From NCBI GenBank assembly GCA_029531795.1, contig JAPEIS010000006.1, forward strand, positions 496,001 to 560,000: 64,000 nt of DNA, written 5' to 3'. The translations under genes and the position numbers were made by a program. Source of the stretch: Sclerotinia nivalis. Lineage: Eukaryota; Ascomycota; Leotiomycetes; Helotiales; Sclerotiniaceae. The notes below the pieces were generated by a model. The model was not told the DNA's origin and searched no databases. It was given only the letters and a program-made list of their open reading frames with translations. The first letter of the stretch is position 1, and each line of letters starts with the position of its first letter. Positions 61,834 through 64,000 of this stretch are shown here, in pieces.

Positions 61834-63231
61834 ATGCGTTCTTCAACAGCAAGTTTGATTTTGGCCTTCTGCGCCATGTTGGCAGTTCAGGCAGCGCCAA
61901 TGGATGTTGCTACCAATGTCGCTCGCTCAGTTTCTGGTATAGAGGCAAGAGCTGAGTTCGGGATTGCGGCTCGTGACAATGGCTACGATGCGGAGGGGAA
62001 CGAGATCTACTCAAACGGGGACTTGGTTGAGCGTGGTGAGTAGCCTGTCATAAACACTTCACATCTGAGTGATTACTAAGAGATTCATAGATACTGGTTA
62101 CAATGCTGATGGTGAGGAGATCGATGAAAATGGAAATGTCATCGAAAAGAGAGCGAAGAAAAGCAAGAAGGGTACGTTAATCTGGCTGTTTTGAACACAG
62201 ATTTCGGATACTGATATCTGTATAGCCAAGAAACCCCAAGCACGCGCTGAGAGTTCTTACGATGCCGCCGGCAATGAGATTGATGAAAATGGCAACTTAG
62301 TCGAACGTGGTGAGTACCATCAAAATTTTATCTCTTCAACCCTGGACAGCTTGCTAATAGTCACAAGATACAGAATATAACGCTGCTGGCGAAGAGATTG
62401 ATGAGAATGGAAACTTAGTCGAGCGTGGTGAGTACCATCAATGTCTTCTCTATACAACCCTGAATAGCTTGCTAATAGTCACAAGATTCAGAATATAACG
62501 CTGCTGGCGAAGAGATCGATGAGAATGGAAACGTGGTCGAAAAGAGAGCTAAGAAGGCCAAGAAAGGTATATCAACATCACTTATTCGAGTTCGTTCCAT
62601 ATTAACATCTTTTAGCGAAGAAGAGCAAGAAGGCCCAGGCACGCGTTGAGAGTTCTTACGATGCCGCCGGAAATGAAATTGATGCAAATGGCAACTTGGT
62701 TGAGCGTGGTGAGTAAACTGCCCAGCTCTCAATAACCAAACCCGGGAACTTCATCTAACATATTCGAAAGACACAGGTTACGATGCCTATGGCAATGAGA
62801 TTGACGAGAATGGACAATTAGTCGATCGTGATACGGAATATGATGCCAATGGCAACGAAATCGACGAGAAGGATAGTGGCAACGAAGAGTACGACGCACA
62901 GTATGTATTAACTTTCCTATTCCCATCTCTCTTTACAATGCATAATTGCTAACTTTTTCTTCAGAGGAAATGAACTTGATTCCAACGGAAACGTCGTCGA
63001 GCGTCGAAACAAGAAAGACAACAGCAGCAAGAAAAACAAAAAGGCGCAGAAAACTCGTAGAGGTATTTCCTCCCCATTTCTTTCCTACCTACCTACGCAA
63101 TCCAAATAAATCCTTGGGATGGCTATAAAAATCATTGACTAACATACCATGTAGATTTCGATGCTTATGATCCCCAATACGACGAGGCCGGCAATGAGAT
63201 CGACGAGAATGGAAATTTGGTTAATATCTAA
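61834..63231 (+). CDS. Secreted multi-exon repeat protein, possible kexin-processed peptide precursor
   Basis: Nine exons: 61834-62035, 62091-62171, 62226-62309, 62368-62427, 62486-62566, 62616-62708, 62771-62900, 62965-63062 and 63155-63231, giving about 301 residues. A signal peptide (MRSSTASLILAFCAMLAVQA) precedes about ten copies of a motif close to YDAAGNEIDENGNLVER. Most units sit on their own phase-1 exon. Units in exons 2 and 5 end EKR followed by a Lys-rich spacer (AKKSKK, AKKAKK), and exon 8 has ERR and TRR. Those are Kex2-type sites. Exons 4, 5 and 7 have two possible acceptors 6 nt apart, adding or dropping two residues such as DT or DS. I chose the longer forms because exon 7 encodes RDTEYDANG without interruption. 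No enzymatic domain is present. Secretion is well supported; the peptide role is inference. Confidence 0.82.
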
Positions 63232-63771
63232 GCTCGCTTCATATTTCACATCTGCATATTTGTGCACCGCCTTTCTGGTTGCGCGCATTAGTTTGGTCTC
63301 GCGTAGTGGTTTCATCAATCCTTAGAATGTTTAGTATGCGTCTCATTACGTGTTACATTTATTTGGTACCCTTTAAATATCTTTACATGTGATACCCGTG
63401 AAAAACAACCTTAGAAACATGATGTGAAGATTCAGATACATTCCATATTGATGTTGGAGCCACATCTCGCGAACCGAGCCATCCCCTGAAACACCAAACG
63501 ATATTTGAAACTCGTCTTGTATCTAGTGAGTCTTGACAGGGTATATTTGCCCGGATCATTTACTTCCAGATGTATGCTTGTGTGATTATCTGTGCCCATT
63601 TAATGTTAAGGCGTAGGCTTTACAATTTCACAGCTATTCTTGTTCTTGCAACATCGGGCTGTCTTGATAAAACTAGCAGTATTATTCACATCTAAAAGAT
63701 TAGCTAGATACAAAGCTTCTATTACTCTTATCATGTGTCCGTTTCCTTTTATTCATCATCATCATCATCGT
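63232..63771. other. Convergent 3' region
   Basis: Between the repeat-protein gene (+) and the edge gene (-). It is AT-rich with a short (CAT)n run near 63753-63769, and has no gene. Confidence 0.6.
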
Positions 63772-64000
63772 TTAGATCCCCGGCATCCCTAATACCGATC
63801 TCACAGTAGGATTCAACCTCGGCAACCAAAACACAACAAACACTCCTCCGAAAGCGACAATCAGTCCTGTTAACTTCTCAAACCACGTATGGAAATATAT
63901 GGCCGTCATAGCTAACATAAACAAACTCAATCCCGCCACCCCAAGTATAATCCTCACACTAAGTCCTAACCATCCATCTTGATTCAATCCCTCTGCTTCA
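63772..64000 (-). CDS. Partial membrane protein, C-terminal end only
   Basis: The frame is open to the window edge, so the start and most of the protein are missing. The last 75 or so residues include two hydrophobic segments (IILGVAGLSLFMLAMTAIYF and GLIVAFGGVFVVFWLP) and end SVLGMPGI. I do not recognise the family. Confidence 0.6.
   Translation of the reverse strand, partial: EAEGLNQDGWLGLSVRIILGVAGLSLFMLAMTAIYFHTWFEKLTGLIVAFGGVFVVFWLPRLNPTVRSVLGMPGI

Overview
This window is nuclear DNA from a filamentous ascomycete (Pezizomycotina). Short phase-variable introns of about 50-70 bp with GTRNGT donors, a dispersed TATA-driven 5S rRNA gene, a PTH11-like receptor, a CPS1/DIP2-type adenylate-forming protein, a class II cAMP phosphodiesterase and a fungal DUF3074 protein all point there. 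The AT-rich intergenic DNA and the gene set would suit a leotiomycete such as a Botrytis/Sclerotinia relative; the genus is inference only.

Layout. 0.4-1.5 kb: a GPI-anchored repeat-rich wall protein (-). 1.5-7.5 kb: no protein gene, one 5S rRNA gene (+, 3931-4049) and repeat debris. 7.5-19.9 kb: an accessory metabolic island with an NRPS-like adenylation-thiolation protein lacking its reductase domain (-), an alpha/beta-hydrolase (+), a PTH11-like seven-helix receptor (+), a UbiA-type aromatic prenyltransferase (-) and an ACC-synthase-like PLP enzyme (+). 19.9-23.6 kb: gene-free, with transposon relics, a perfect palindrome and a 14-bp tandem repeat. 23.6-43.6 kb: conserved block with an unknown nuclear-looking protein (-), CPS1/DIP2-like protein (+), low-affinity cAMP phosphodiesterase (+), flavin-reductase-like protein (-), homoserine-acetyltransferase-like hydrolase (+) and DUF3074 lipid-binding-like protein (-). 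44-52.5 kb: a decayed zone with a GH71 alpha-1,3-glucanase carrying a stop codon in its signal peptide, a frameshifted F-box-like gene, a pogo/Fot1-type transposase with two stops and a frameshift, LINE fragments, and a solo LTR with a perfect 5-bp target duplication. 52.7-61 kb: housekeeping block with SIP3/LAM-type sterol-transfer protein (-), KRI1 (-) and Rab5 (+), the last two divergent. 61.8-63.2 kb: a nine-exon secreted repeat protein in which nearly every exon carries a copy of one short acidic motif and some copies end in KR/RR processing sites. The right edge cuts a membrane protein gene (-).

How the genes may work together. The 7.5-19.9 kb genes look like a small, perhaps damaged, specialised-metabolite cluster (acid activation, hydrolase, prenylation, PLP chemistry, receptor). 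The 61.8 kb gene is the strongest candidate for something undescribed: a kexin-processed repeat-peptide precursor growing by duplication of phase-1 exons together with their introns. All exon junctions were worked out by hand from splice signals and reading frame; family names rest on recognised motifs, not on database searches.
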